Source: Enterococcus saigonensis
GTDB lineage: Bacteria > Bacillota > Bacilli > Lactobacillales > Enterococcaceae
Assembly: GCF_011397115.1 (NCBI RefSeq)
Contig: NZ_AP022822.1
Coordinates: 2,398,001 to 2,462,000 of the forward strand
Direction of reading: 5' to 3'
Length of the DNA: 64,000 nucleotides
Made by a program: the position numbers and the translations under genes. The notes under the pieces were generated by a model. It searched no databases and was not told where the DNA came from. It saw only the letters and a list, made by a program, of their open reading frames with translations. Position 1 is the stretch's first letter; each line of letters opens with the position of its first letter. Shown here piece by piece: positions 49,845 through 59,145 of the stretch.

Positions 49845-49873
49845 AGAATAGCATGATTAGAAATACGTGTCAA
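49845..49873 (-). promoter_or_regulatory. Promoter of the str operon
   Basis: Consensus TTGACA (49868-49873), a 17-base spacer and TATTCT (49845-49850) lie on the minus strand. The predicted leader to rpsL is about 160 nt, with no strong hairpin that I can see. The rest of the gap up to rpiA (49874-50109) is AT-rich with no gene. Confidence 0.85.
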
Positions 49874-50109
49874 TAAAAAACGCAAAGCTTTTGCAGACTT
49901 CTTGTAATTTTTTTAAGTAGCGATTTTTCTATTTAATAGCAGGCAGAATCCGCTTTTCTTTATAGAAGCAAAAAATTTAAATTTTATATCTTATTTAAAT
50001 GCTTTATGGTTTTTTAACTGTAAAAGAAACGCCAGAAAGCTATCATTTCCTATAAAAAAGCTTTAAAATAGAGTCAAATTAATTAGTTTGCAAAGGGGTA
50101 AAAATTACG

Positions 50110-50793
50110 ATGGATTTAAAAGAAATGGTTGGAAAAGAAGCTTGTAAACACATTAAAAGCGGTATGACAGTAGGTCTTGGAACAGGTTCAACCGCTTATC
50201 ATATGGTAGCCGAAGTTGGGCGCATGATTAAAGAAGAAAATTTACAAATCACGGGTGTGACAACTTCTACCCAAACTTTAATTCAAGCCAGAGAGCTAGG
50301 CATTCCATTGGCTTCAATTGATGAAGTGGACCACATTGATATTACCATTGACGGAGCCGATGAAGTTGATCCCCAATTTTTAGGGATTAAAGGCGGTGGT
50401 GCTGCTCTCTTATATGAAAAAATCGTTGCTACGTATTCGGATAAAGTGATTTGGATTGTTGACAGTTCTAAAATGGTGGAAAATTTAGGGAATTTCCCAC
50501 TACCAGTAGAAGTGATTCCTTTTGGCAGTCAACAAATTTTTAACATTTTTGTCACACGCGGCTATGCACCTACTTTTCGTAAAACGAGTGATGGTGAATT
50601 TTTACACACAGACAGTGGCAATTATATTATTGATTTGCATTTAGATGTCATCGCTGACCCCCACGCACTAGCTGAAGAATTAATTCATATGACCGGCGTA
50701 GTGGAACATGGCTTGTTTTTGGATATGACCAATCTCGTTATCGTAGGAGAAAATGATGGACCTAAAACACTAATAAATCCTGCTTTCGCTTAA
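50110..50793 (+). CDS. rpiA: Ribose-5-phosphate isomerase A
   Basis: RpiA interconverts ribose-5-phosphate and ribulose-5-phosphate. The 227-aa protein has the phosphate-binding [11 protein letters not shown], the active-site DGADEVD and [20 protein letters not shown] lies about 10 bases upstream of the ATG. It stands alone between the str operon and the recombinase homologue. Ribose-5-phosphate from DeoB (same window) feeds into it. Confidence 0.97.
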   Translation: MDLKEMVGKEACKHIKSGMTVGLGTGSTAYHMVAEVGRMIKEENLQITGVTTSTQTLIQARELGIPLASIDEVDHIDITIDGADEVDPQFLGIKGGGAALLYEKIVATYSDKVIWIVDSSKMVENLGNFPLPVEVIPFGSQQIFNIFVTRGYAPTFRKTSDGEFLHTDSGNYIIDLHLDVIADPHALAEELIHMTGVVEHGLFLDMTNLVIVGENDGPKTLINPAFA

Positions 50794-50810
50794 TTTTTAT
50801 AAAATAAATT

Positions 50811-50841
50811 GCCGTTTCTTTGAGACAGAAACGGCTTTTTT
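50811..50841 (+). terminator. Intrinsic terminator of rpiA
   Basis: A 9-bp perfect stem (GCCGTTTCT / AGAAACGGC) with a 7-nt loop is followed by six T. Confidence 0.92.
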
Positions 50842-50990
50842 GAACTGAAAAACTACTTGTTAAAAGAGCTCTATTTTTTCTGAGTACAACTTCGTGGGCT
50901 TTTTTGCGTTTTTTTGAAAGAAACGGTACCATTTTAACGGAGTTTGTGCTACATTTTTCTTAATGAAAATGAAGACTGAGAGGATTTACC

Positions 50991-51575
50991 ATGACTATTT
51001 TTGGCTATGCCCGCACTACAATCAACGACAATGATTTAGATTCCCAAGTGAAGTCTTTGACGGAATATGGCTGTGGTCCGGTATTTTTAGATACTTTTGA
51101 ACAAAAATACCACGAGGAAAATCACGCCGATTTAGATACTGTGATTGCACAAATGCAACCCGGTGACGCCTTAGTCGTATGTGATTTACACCGTTTAGGC
51201 CGTTCTACGCGGCAATTAACAGAACTAACAAGTCTATTTAAAAATCGGAATTTGCACCTAGTTAGTTTGACAGAAAACATTGATACAAGAAGTGAAATGG
51301 GTGACATTTACTTTAACTTAATGGAAGGTTTAGCTCAAATGGAGTGCGCTTTAATCAAGGAACGTACTCTAGTCGGCTTAAATAAAGCCCGCCAAAAAGG
51401 AAAAATTGGGGGTCGTCCAAAAATCGATGTAAAAACGGTGAAAAAAATTCGCCAGCTTTATTACGATAAAAAAGAAACAATCCAATTCATCTCTTCAAAG
51501 TGTGGCGTATCAGTAGGAACATGCTACAAATATATTAATTTAGCCCCTGAAGAATTGGAAAAAATCACCAATTAA
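50991..51575 (+). CDS. Serine-recombinase (resolvase/invertase) homologue with Thr at the catalytic-Ser position
   Basis: The 194-aa protein aligns with Tn3-type resolvases: N-terminal IFGYAR, then LDSQVKSL, HRLGRSTRQL, MEGLAQMECALIKERT, a GGRPK hinge and a C-terminal helix-turn-helix (TIQFISSKCGVSVGTCYKYI). Where resolvases have YARVS with catalytic Ser10, this reads YARTT, with Thr10. The Asp of LDRLGR is His here, though both arginines remain. The fold and DNA-binding domain are complete and the frame is intact, so it may act as a regulator or a slow recombinase. GAGAGG precedes the ATG. It lies alone between rpiA and gpmA with no transposon or phage genes nearby. Confidence 0.88.
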   Translation: MTIFGYARTTINDNDLDSQVKSLTEYGCGPVFLDTFEQKYHEENHADLDTVIAQMQPGDALVVCDLHRLGRSTRQLTELTSLFKNRNLHLVSLTENIDTRSEMGDIYFNLMEGLAQMECALIKERTLVGLNKARQKGKIGGRPKIDVKTVKKIRQLYYDKKETIQFISSKCGVSVGTCYKYINLAPEELEKITN

Positions 51576-51581
51576 ATGAAT

Positions 51582-51630
51582 GCACAACAACTTGTTTTTC
51601 CTTTGAGAAACAAGTTGTTGTGCGTTTTTT
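51582..51630 (+). terminator. Intrinsic terminator of the recombinase homologue
   Basis: A 16-bp perfect stem (GCACAACAACTTGTTT and its complement, 51582-51597 with 51608-51623) has a 10-nt loop and is followed by six T. Confidence 0.95.
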
Positions 51631-51632
51631 AG

Positions 51633-51661
51633 TGGAAAAATGCCTAAAAACAGTGTACAAT
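51633..51661 (+). promoter_or_regulatory. Promoter of gpmA
   Basis: TGGAAA (51633-51638), a 17-base spacer and TACAAT (51656-51661) lie about 50 bp upstream of gpmA. Confidence 0.6.
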
Positions 51662-51711
51662 GTGGAAGGAATTGAAAATTTCAGAAACCAAATGACAAAG
51701 GAGAGTTATTC

Positions 51712-52398
51712 ATGCCAAAATTAGTATTTTCTCGTCACGGTTTGAGCGAATGGAATGCATTAAACCAATTTACTGGTTGGGTTGACGTAGACCTAGCTCC
51801 AGAAGGTGTTGAAGAAGCAAAAGAAGGCGGCCGCAAAATTAAAGAAGCCGGCATCGAATTCGATATCGCTTATACTTCTGTATTAAAACGCGCTATCAAA
51901 ACTTGTAACTATATTCTAGAAGAATCAGATCAATTATGGGTGCCACAAGTTAAATCATGGCGCTTAAACGAACGTCATTATGGCGCGTTACAAGGTTTGA
52001 ATAAAAAAGAAACTGCCGAAAAATACGGTGATGAACAAGTTCATATCTGGCGTCGTTCATACGACACATTACCTCCATTATTGGATGCAACAGATCCAGG
52101 TTCTGCAGCAAACGATCGTCGTTATGCTATGTTAGATCCTCGCGATGTTCCCGGTGGAGAAAACTTAAAAGTTACTTTAGAACGTGCGTTACCATTCTGG
52201 CAAGATGAAATTGCGCCAGCATTAAAAGACGACAAAACTGTTTTAGTTGCAGCCCATGGTAACTCACTACGCGCTTTGGCTAAACACATTGAAGGAATCT
52301 CTGATGATGACATCATGGATCTTGAAATCCCAACTGGTCAACCATTAGTTTATGAATTAAATGATGATTTATCAGTAGCTAAAAAATACTACTTATAA
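51712..52398 (+). CDS. gpmA: 2,3-bisphosphoglycerate-dependent phosphoglycerate mutase
   Basis: GpmA interconverts 3- and 2-phosphoglycerate in glycolysis. The 228-aa protein has the phosphohistidine motif SRHGLSEWN (His9) and a second catalytic His in [13 protein letters not shown], with [15 protein letters not shown] between. AAAGGAGAG precedes the ATG. It is monocistronic, with its own promoter and terminator. Codon use looks highly biased, as expected for a glycolytic enzyme. Confidence 0.97.
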   Translation: MPKLVFSRHGLSEWNALNQFTGWVDVDLAPEGVEEAKEGGRKIKEAGIEFDIAYTSVLKRAIKTCNYILEESDQLWVPQVKSWRLNERHYGALQGLNKKETAEKYGDEQVHIWRRSYDTLPPLLDATDPGSAANDRRYAMLDPRDVPGGENLKVTLERALPFWQDEIAPALKDDKTVLVAAHGNSLRALAKHIEGISDDDIMDLEIPTGQPLVYELNDDLSVAKKYYL

Positions 52399-52413
52399 GC
52401 TTAAACAACTAAA

Positions 52414-52446
52414 AAGAACGAAAGCATTTTGCTTTCGTTCTTTTTT
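52414..52446 (+). terminator. Intrinsic terminator of gpmA
   Basis: A 12-bp perfect stem (AAGAACGAAAGC / GCTTTCGTTCTT) with a short loop is followed by a T-run. Confidence 0.94.
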
Positions 52447-52593
52447 ATGCTAAGTCAACAATCACTTCACTATTTTGGTGAAATCTCCTATCACATCGCA
52501 TACTTTTATTGTTATTTTGCTGCAATAAAGAGATGTTTTACTCATTGATAACTATGAAATTCACTCTCATTACTTTAGCAGTGCAATTTGGAA

Positions 52594-52636
52594 AAAGCAG
52601 CTACTAAAATTTTTTCAACTTTTCTGTCGCTGCTAT
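52594..52636 (-). terminator. Probable terminator of the alcohol dehydrogenase gene
   Basis: On the minus strand AGCAGC pairs with GCTGCT across a long, partly self-complementary loop (AAAA/TTTT) and TTTTCC follows. It lies 50 bp past the stop codon. The 150 bp between here and the gpmA terminator show no gene. Confidence 0.45.
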
Positions 52637-52686
52637 TACTTTAATAACATGTATATTTGTGCACTTTTAACGTTTTTTACTTTCAC

Positions 52687-53871
52687 CTATAGATAACTTT
52701 GCTCTGTCATACTAGTTTGGTAGATTTTTACAACATCTTCCACTTGCAGCGGTACAAAAGCCTCCGTTGCAATTTTACTATATGAAACAGCTTGTTTGGC
52801 CATCACTTCAAATTTACTGTCATCTTTAATCCCGACTTCTGGTAAGGTCATGGGAATCCCACAGGCTTTGAAATAATCATAAGTTTTTTGAATTGCCATC
52901 CGAGCAGCCAACATGGGAACCGTTTCTGTAATCCCCCAAACATTGCGACCATATTGTGCAAATTTGATAGCATTTTCTTCATTTAATACATGGTGCATCC
53001 AGCGGGGCGTTAAAATTGCTAACCCAATTCCATGAGTAATATCATAAAAAGCACTCAATTCATGCTCCATTGCATGACAAGACCAAGTTCCTCCTTTCCC
53101 ATTACCGGTTAAACCGTTTAGCGCTAAAGTACTAGCCCACATTAAATTTGCTCGCGCATCATAATCTTCTGGTGCAGCTAAAGCAATAGGACAGTTTTTT
53201 ATCACCGTCCGCATCAATCCTTCACTAATCCCATCTTGGACATCTGTCGCCGGTGTTACGTTAAAATAATTTTCAAATAAATGGCTCATAATATCTGCAG
53301 ATCCTGCAGCAGTCTGGTATTTACCGACACTAAACGTATTCTGCGGATCTAAAAAAGAAACTTTTGGCAATAAATTTTGGCCGCCCATACCTAATTTTTG
53401 ATTGGTTTGCCAATTGGTAATCACAGCGCCCCGATTCATTTCACTACCAGTAGCAGCTAATGTCAAAATCGTAACGATTGGTAAAGCCGGCCCGTCATAA
53501 TTGCGCTTTTTAATCACGTCCCATGGTTGGTCTGTTGAACTGCCATGAACTGCTGCTACTGCTTTGGCACAGTCGATCGTTGAACCGCCGCCGACTGCTA
53601 AAATCACATCAATTTCATTTTCGGCACACAATTTTGCGCCTTTGGCTACTGTTTCAATCCGCGGATTTGGTTCCACACCCGCCAGTTCAATAATATTAAC
53701 CCCCGCTAGTTCTTTTAAAACTCGATCATACAAGCCGTTTTTCTTGATGCTGCCTCCGCCATATACAAGCAATACATTTTTACCAAATTTTTCAATTACT
53801 TGCGCTAGTTCTTCAAATCGATCTTTTCCAAACCGAATGTCTGTTGCTACATTAAACGTAAAATTATTCAT
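52687..53871 (-). CDS. Iron-containing alcohol dehydrogenase (butanol-dehydrogenase type)
   Basis: The 394-aa protein is a group III alcohol dehydrogenase. It has the NAD(P)-binding GGGSTIDCAKAVA, and the iron ligands fall in SADIMSHLFENYF and HAMEHELSAFYDITHG. It most resembles the YugJ/YqhD/BdhA branch, which reduces aldehydes with NAD(P)H. It has its own promoter and lies next to the deoxynucleoside genes, whose DeoC step releases acetaldehyde; a role in removing that aldehyde is inference. Substrate range is not readable from sequence. Confidence 0.9.
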   Translation of the reverse strand: MNNFTFNVATDIRFGKDRFEELAQVIEKFGKNVLLVYGGGSIKKNGLYDRVLKELAGVNIIELAGVEPNPRIETVAKGAKLCAENEIDVILAVGGGSTIDCAKAVAAVHGSSTDQPWDVIKKRNYDGPALPIVTILTLAATGSEMNRGAVITNWQTNQKLGMGGQNLLPKVSFLDPQNTFSVGKYQTAAGSADIMSHLFENYFNVTPATDVQDGISEGLMRTVIKNCPIALAAPEDYDARANLMWASTLALNGLTGNGKGGTWSCHAMEHELSAFYDITHGIGLAILTPRWMHHVLNEENAIKFAQYGRNVWGITETVPMLAARMAIQKTYDYFKACGIPMTLPEVGIKDDSKFEVMAKQAVSYSKIATEAFVPLQVEDVVKIYQTSMTEQSYL

Positions 53872-53894
53872 ACCTGTTACTCCTTTAAAATTAA

Positions 53895-53923
53895 TTTATA
53901 TTATCACTTTACTCCTAAGCCAA
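53895..53923 (-). promoter_or_regulatory. Promoter of the alcohol dehydrogenase gene
   Basis: TTGGCT (53918-53923) and TATAAA (53895-53900) are 17 bases apart on the minus strand, 24-52 bp upstream of the start codon. Confidence 0.6.
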
Positions 53924-53958
53924 AATAAAAGGAAGCTGATAATTCAGCGGATAACTTC

Positions 53959-54007
53959 AAAAAAGAGGCTGCCTGAAAAGGCAGATATCCTTTTCAAAAC
54001 AAACCTC
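53959..54007 (-). terminator. Intrinsic terminator of deoD
   Basis: CTGCC/GGCAG with a 6-nt loop forms the inner hairpin and GAGG/CCTC an outer one. Six T follow on the minus strand. It begins 8 bases past the deoD stop codon. Confidence 0.75.
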
Positions 54008-54014
54008 TATTTGC

Positions 54015-54722
54015 TTATTCTTTAATGGCTGTTTCCAAGCCGACTTCAATCATATCGTTAAATGTGATTTGGCGTTCTTCTGCCGTTGTTTCTTCACCAG
54101 TAATCATATGATCACTAACCGTACAAATCGCAAGAGCTTGAACGTGGAATTTTGCAGCTAAATAATACAAAGCAGCAGCTTCCATTTCTACTCCTAAAAT
54201 CCCCATATTTGCCAAAGCAAACGTTTCGGTTAAATCGTCTTTATAAAAAGTATCTTCTGACAAGATATTCCCCACATGAGTGGTAAACCCTTTTTCTTGG
54301 GCAATTTCATAAGAATTTTTCAACAATGTAAAATCGGCAATTGGTGCATAGTGGAAAGATTGAAAATTCTTTTGTACTATGGAGGAGCTAGTCGTTGCAG
54401 CTTGGGCGATAATTAAATCTCGTACGTGTACATCTTCTGATAAAGCTCCACAAGTTCCCACCCGAATTAGTTTTTTTACACCATAAGAGTTAATCAACTC
54501 ATGGGCATAAATACTAGCAGAGGGCATCCCCATACCAGTTCCTTGCACGGATACCCGCTCACCTTTATAAATACCAGTATAGCCTAGCATCCCTCGAACG
54601 TTGTTGTAGCAGATTGGATCTTCTAAAAAAGTCTCGGCAATATATTTTGCCCGCAATGGATCTCCTGGTAATAAAATTTTATCGGCGATTTCACCGGCTT
54701 GTGCTTCAATATGAACGCTCAT
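54015..54722 (-). CDS. deoD: Purine-nucleoside phosphorylase, DeoD type
   Basis: DeoD splits purine (deoxy)ribonucleosides with phosphate, yielding the base and a pentose-1-phosphate. The 235-aa protein begins [20 protein letters not shown] and has [13 protein letters not shown] and [14 protein letters not shown]. The ATG at 54720-54722 is chosen because AAGGAGAGG lies upstream; the open frame extends 12 codons further. It follows punA by 68 bp and ends the cluster. Confidence 0.96.
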   Translation of the reverse strand: MSVHIEAQAGEIADKILLPGDPLRAKYIAETFLEDPICYNNVRGMLGYTGIYKGERVSVQGTGMGMPSASIYAHELINSYGVKKLIRVGTCGALSEDVHVRDLIIAQAATTSSSIVQKNFQSFHYAPIADFTLLKNSYEIAQEKGFTTHVGNILSEDTFYKDDLTETFALANMGILGVEMEAAALYYLAAKFHVQALAICTVSDHMITGEETTAEERQITFNDMIEVGLETAIKE

Positions 54723-54790
54723 GAATAACTTCCTCTCCTTGTCAATTATGTTAAACAATTTATCTTACTAAAATTAGTCTGCCAGTTTTC

Positions 54791-55609
54791 TTATAACTTT
54801 GCTAGTGTTTCTTTCACCAATGCTTTAAATTCTGCCTTAACCTGTTCTGTTGTTTCCACCACTTCAGCATGGTTTAAGTTTTTTTGCATACCGGCAGCTA
54901 GATTAGTAATACAAGAAATCCCCAGAACTTTCAAGCCACTATGAGCAGCTACGATTACTTCTGGTACTGTAGACATACCGACTGCATCTGCACCAATCGT
55001 ACGAGCAAAGTGAATTTCCGCCGGCGTTTCATATGTTGGACCAGAAAATCCCATATAGACGCCCTCTTTTAAATGCAATCCCGCCGCTTTTGCGACATCT
55101 TTTGCCACAGTCCGGTATTCTGGGGTATAAGCTTGACTCATATCAGGAAATCGTGGTCCCATACTATCTTCATTTGGTCCAATTAAAGGATTTGCTCCCA
55201 TAAAATTAATGTGATCTGTAATTAACATTAAATCCCCTGGCGCAAATGTTTCATTCACACCACCACAAGCATTGGTTACAATCACAGAATGTGCTTTTAA
55301 AGCTTTCATCACCCGCACAGGATAGGTAACAGTCTGCATCGAATTGCCTTCATAGTAGTGGAATCTCCCTTGCATCGCCAATACTTTTTTACCGGCTAAA
55401 TCGCCATAAACCAATTGACCCGCATGACCCACTACGGTTGAAACAGGAAAGTGAGGAATTTCATTGTAGGAAATTACAACGGGATTCGTGATTTCTTCGG
55501 CCAATTCCCCCAAACCAGAACCTAAAATCAAGCCGAATTCAACGTCTTCTACGCCTTGTTCTTTGATAAAATCAGTTGTTTCTTGTAATTGTGCTAAAAT
55601 CGCTGTCAT
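54791..55609 (-). CDS. punA: Purine-nucleoside phosphorylase, PunA type (inosine/guanosine)
   Basis: This is the trimeric, mammalian-like phosphorylase acting on 6-oxopurine nucleosides, unrelated in fold class detail to the hexameric DeoD beside it. The 272-aa protein has LILGSGLGELAEE, GRFHYYEG and GPTYETPAE followed by GADAVGMSTVPEVI. GGAGG lies 5 bases before the ATG at 55607-55609. It starts 114 bp after deoB, behind a terminator. Confidence 0.95.
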   Translation of the reverse strand: MTAILAQLQETTDFIKEQGVEDVEFGLILGSGLGELAEEITNPVVISYNEIPHFPVSTVVGHAGQLVYGDLAGKKVLAMQGRFHYYEGNSMQTVTYPVRVMKALKAHSVIVTNACGGVNETFAPGDLMLITDHINFMGANPLIGPNEDSMGPRFPDMSQAYTPEYRTVAKDVAKAAGLHLKEGVYMGFSGPTYETPAEIHFARTIGADAVGMSTVPEVIVAAHSGLKVLGISCITNLAAGMQKNLNHAEVVETTEQVKAEFKALVKETLAKL

Positions 55610-55661
55610 AAAGACCTCCACTAGTTGAATTAAAGTTTTACATAATCTTCTTTGAAAATAG

Positions 55662-55709
55662 AAAAAAAGATTACGCTGACAACAGTTAAAGAAATTCTCT
55701 GTTATCAGC
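55662..55709 (-). terminator. Intrinsic terminator after deoB
   Basis: GCTGATAACAG pairs with CTGTTGTCAGC at 10 of 11 positions, with one G-T wobble. After six bases the minus strand has seven T. It separates deoB from punA. Confidence 0.75.
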
Positions 55710-55723
55710 TTGTTTTAAATGTT

Positions 55724-56890
55724 TTATTTTAAATCTGCTAAGAAACTTTTCCCGTTTTCAGTAGCCGGTACAGCAAAGTTTTCTGCAATTGTCGCAGCAA
55801 TATCTGCATAAAAGCCTTGCGGTAACGCGCCTTGTCCTGTCATTTGTTTGCTGTAAGCAAGCAATGGGACATATTCACGAGTATGATCTGTACCAGGGAA
55901 AGTTGGATCGTTACCGTGATCGGCTGTAATTAACAACAAATCATCATCGGCCATATTATCCAACAATTCGGGAATGCGTAAATCAAAGTCTTCAATTGCA
56001 TGCGCATACCCCACCACATCTCGACGGTGACCATACAACGCATCAAAATCGACCAGGTTGGTAAAACTTAAACCGGTAAAGTCTTTTTTCATTACCTCTA
56101 ATAATTTATCTACACCATCCATATTACTCTTTGTGCGAATTGCTTCAGTAATACCTTGACCGTTAAAAATATCATTGATTTTACCAACTGCAATCACATC
56201 TTTACCGTTATCTTTTAAAGAATCCAACACTGTCTTACCAAATGGATCCAAAGCATAGTCGTGACGATTACTTGTACGAGTAAAATTACCTGGTTCTCCC
56301 ACATACGGACGCGCAATAATACGACCAATCATGTAAGGCTCATCTTTTGTAATATCCCGGGTAAATTGGCAAATACGATACAATTCTTCTAAAGGAATAA
56401 TTTCTTCATGGGCTGCAATTTGTAAAACTGGATCAGCAGAAGTATAAACAATTAAATCACCTGTTTTCATTTGGTGTTCACCATAATCATTAATCACTTC
56501 TGTTCCTGAATACGGTTTATTGCAGACAACTTTACGACCAGAAAAATCTTCAATTTGTTTTAATAGCTCAGCTGGAAAGCCATCTGGAAATACACGGAAA
56601 GGTTTTTTAATATTTAAGCCCATAATTTCCCAATGCCCAGTCATCGTATCTTTGCCAACAGAAATTTCTTCTAACTTTGTAGCATACCCTTTATGCTCTT
56701 TTTCGTCTTTAACACCATCTAATGGGCGAATACTACCTAAACCTAATTGTTCTAAGTGCGGAATAGTTAAACCCGCTTCTTTTGCAATGTGACCTAGCGT
56801 ATCTGCACCAACATCACCAAATTTTTCAGCATCCGGTGCTTGCCCAATACCAACTGAATCCATCACGATCAAATGTACACGTTTAAACAT
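55724..56890 (-). CDS. deoB: Phosphopentomutase
   Basis: DeoB converts (deoxy)ribose-1-phosphate to the 5-phosphate, linking nucleoside phosphorolysis to central metabolism. The 388-aa alkaline-phosphatase-fold enzyme begins [20 protein letters not shown], and metal ligands lie in [20 protein letters not shown]. The manganese-binding DSVGIG and the phosphothreonine region [10 protein letters not shown] are intact. It lies between two terminators, so it may have its own promoter in the 141-bp gap before it. Confidence 0.97.
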   Translation of the reverse strand: MFKRVHLIVMDSVGIGQAPDAEKFGDVGADTLGHIAKEAGLTIPHLEQLGLGSIRPLDGVKDEKEHKGYATKLEEISVGKDTMTGHWEIMGLNIKKPFRVFPDGFPAELLKQIEDFSGRKVVCNKPYSGTEVINDYGEHQMKTGDLIVYTSADPVLQIAAHEEIIPLEELYRICQFTRDITKDEPYMIGRIIARPYVGEPGNFTRTSNRHDYALDPFGKTVLDSLKDNGKDVIAVGKINDIFNGQGITEAIRTKSNMDGVDKLLEVMKKDFTGLSFTNLVDFDALYGHRRDVVGYAHAIEDFDLRIPELLDNMADDDLLLITADHGNDPTFPGTDHTREYVPLLAYSKQMTGQGALPQGFYADIAATIAENFAVPATENGKSFLADLK

Positions 56891-56979
56891 TTTATTCCCT
56901 ACTTTCTATAATTTTAAGCTACCTCTATCTTACTAGAAGTCGCAATATTTAGCAGTTGTAAACAACTCTTTTAAACCAT

Positions 56980-57009
56980 AAAAAAGAGCAGGACAAAGCG
57001 ACAATGTCC
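56980..57009 (-). terminator. Probable terminator after the nucleoside permease genes
   Basis: GGACA/TGTCC closes a hairpin, and TGCTC then six T follow on the minus strand. The stem is short. The flanking GTGGGACTAAGGGACA and TGTCCTGCTC resemble the arms of the enterococcal-type intergenic repeat also suspected at 11219-11340. Confidence 0.5.
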
Positions 57010-57031
57010 CTTAGTCCCACCCTTAAACAAA

Positions 57032-57985
57032 CTATTTTGATTTAATATAATTGGTACCATTGGCTTTGGGACCTGATGCTTTTCCTAAGAAAATTACCAA
57101 TACCAAAATGGTTAAAACATATGGTGCTGCTTGTAAGTAAACATCTGGAATTGATGAGATAATCGGTAACTTGGCACCGGCAATACTGATGTTTTGAGCA
57201 AAGCCAAAGAACAAAGCCGCTCCCATTGCACCAAGAGGATTCCATTTACCAAAAATCATTGCGGCCATTGAAATGAAACCTTGACCAGCAATTGTTGTAA
57301 TAGCAAAACGCCCTGAAATAGATTGCGCAAAAACTGCGCCTCCCATACCACCTAAAAAACCAGAAATTAATACGCCTGAATAACGCATTAGATAAACATT
57401 AATTCCCAGTGTATCTGCTGCTTGAGGATGTTCCCCAACCGAACGCAAACGCAAGCCAAATTTCGTTTTAAAGATTATAAACCAAGCTAAAATGGCAATC
57501 AGAATTGCGGCATAAGCAGGTAAAAATGTATCTTTAAAGAAAATTGGGCCAATTACTGGAATATCTTTCAAAACTGGAAAACTATAGTAACCTAATGTAC
57601 CACTAATGTTATCTGTCTGGCCTTTGCCATACATAGCTTTAACCAAAAAGACTGCCAACGCTGGAGCCATTAAGTTCATAACAGTCCCCGAAATAATATG
57701 ATCTGCACGAAAATTAATTGTTGCCACTGCGTGTAGCAATGAGAAAACAATCCCTGCAAGGCCACCCACTAAAATGCCTAGCCAAGGGGTCATTGCCCCC
57801 AATTGCTCATACATTTCTAAATTAAATACGATAGAAGTAAACGCGCCGATTACCATGATTCCTTCCAAACCAACGTTTACAATTCCGCTACGTTCTGAGA
57901 ATACCCCACCTAGTGCAGTTAAGATCAAAGGAGCGGAATAAATCAGGGTCTGGGTCAAAATTGAGGCAATTAAATCAATACTCAT
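57032..57985 (-). CDS. nupC: Nucleoside ABC transporter permease (NupC-like)
   Basis: This is the second membrane subunit of the BMP-type importer. The 317-aa protein has about eight to ten helices and the family motif FSERSGIVNVGLEGIMVIGA near its N-terminus. Its ATG overlaps the stop of the preceding permease gene by one base. The name follows the lactococcal BmpA-NupABC system; the guanosine transporter NupNOPQ of Bacillus is another close model. Confidence 0.9.
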   Translation of the reverse strand: MSIDLIASILTQTLIYSAPLILTALGGVFSERSGIVNVGLEGIMVIGAFTSIVFNLEMYEQLGAMTPWLGILVGGLAGIVFSLLHAVATINFRADHIISGTVMNLMAPALAVFLVKAMYGKGQTDNISGTLGYYSFPVLKDIPVIGPIFFKDTFLPAYAAILIAILAWFIIFKTKFGLRLRSVGEHPQAADTLGINVYLMRYSGVLISGFLGGMGGAVFAQSISGRFAITTIAGQGFISMAAMIFGKWNPLGAMGAALFFGFAQNISIAGAKLPIISSIPDVYLQAAPYVLTILVLVIFLGKASGPKANGTNYIKSK

Positions 57986-59145
57986 TAGATTTTCCCTCCT
58001 TCTTCATCTTGATCACTTGGATTGGTTTCAACTTCTGTAACAACTGCAACTTCTTTTTTCGGACCAAAGAATTTTGCCAAGGCAAAACGAATCACAAAAC
58101 TAATACCGACAAAGAAGATGATAATCGCAATGTCTACATCAACTAATTCTGATGGAATACCAGCAACTTGCATCCCTTGACCGCCAAGCTTCAAGACACT
58201 AAATAGTAACGCTGACAGTAAAATACCTACTGAACTGCCACTTCCTAGTAATGAGACTGCCATTCCGTCAAAACCAATTGATAATGACGTTCCTTGAACA
58301 AAGAAGTTTTGGAAAGTTCCTAAACCTTGAACTACACCGCCAAGACCCGCTAAACAACCTGAAATAACCATTGAAACAATGATTGTTCGTTTACTACTCA
58401 TTCCTGCATATTCTGATGCAAATGGATTCAAACCAACTGAACGAATTTCATAACCTAGTGTAGTTTTTTTCATTAATAAATAGACTAAGACTAAGAAAAT
58501 TAAAGCGAGAAAAATCCCCATATTTAAACGTGAATGATTGGAAATTTCAGTTAAAAAGTTTGTTCGTAATGAACCATTTTCGCCAATCATTTTTGTAACA
58601 CCTTTATTACTCATCAACTTTTCGTCCATCACATTGTTAACAATATGAGTACTTGTATAAAGTAAAATATAGTTCATCATGATGGTAACAATAACTTCAC
58701 TCGTACCAAAAAAGGCCCGCAAAACACCTGGAATTGCCGCTGCGATTGCACCAGCTAACGCACCAACGATAATTGCTAAAGGTAAAACGATAATTTTAGG
58801 AGCGTCTGGCAAAGCCAAAGCAACCCAAATACTAGCAACCCAGCCACATAAAGCTTGACCAGAAAGACCAATATTGAAGAATCCAGCAGAATTGGCCACT
58901 GAAAATCCTAGGGCTGTAAAGATTAACGGCCCAGCCGTTACAAAGATTTCGCCAATATTACGAGGATTAATGGCACCTGTTTGTGGATTTAAAAAGGCGG
59001 TTTTCAACATTTGACTATAACCGGCAACAGGATTAAAACCAAAGGCTGCCATAATAATGCCACCAATGATAAAACCAAGTAAAACCGCAATAACCGGTAC
59101 TAGTAGATTTCTGATTTTTTCAGAACGATTATTCAACTGCCTCAC
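57985..59145 (-). CDS. nupB: Nucleoside ABC transporter permease (NupB-like)
   Basis: The first permease subunit, 386 aa, has a basic cytoplasmic start (MRQLNNRSEKIRN), about nine helices, SVANSAGFFNIGLSGQALCG as the permease signature, and an acidic tail of about 25 residues (VTEVETNPSDQDEEGG). It overlaps the ATPase gene by 17 bp. Together with NupC it forms the heterodimeric channel. Confidence 0.9.
   Translation of the reverse strand: MRQLNNRSEKIRNLLVPVIAVLLGFIIGGIIMAAFGFNPVAGYSQMLKTAFLNPQTGAINPRNIGEIFVTAGPLIFTALGFSVANSAGFFNIGLSGQALCGWVASIWVALALPDAPKIIVLPLAIIVGALAGAIAAAIPGVLRAFFGTSEVIVTIMMNYILLYTSTHIVNNVMDEKLMSNKGVTKMIGENGSLRTNFLTEISNHSRLNMGIFLALIFLVLVYLLMKKTTLGYEIRSVGLNPFASEYAGMSSKRTIIVSMVISGCLAGLGGVVQGLGTFQNFFVQGTSLSIGFDGMAVSLLGSGSSVGILLSALLFSVLKLGGQGMQVAGIPSELVDVDIAIIIFFVGISFVIRFALAKFFGPKKEVAVVTEVETNPSDQDEEGGKI

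Noticed and set aside
50991..51575. Evidence of a transposon or prophage around the recombinase homologue
   Set aside because: Both flanks are core metabolic genes with their own terminators; I found no inverted terminal repeats, transposase, integrase or phage genes.
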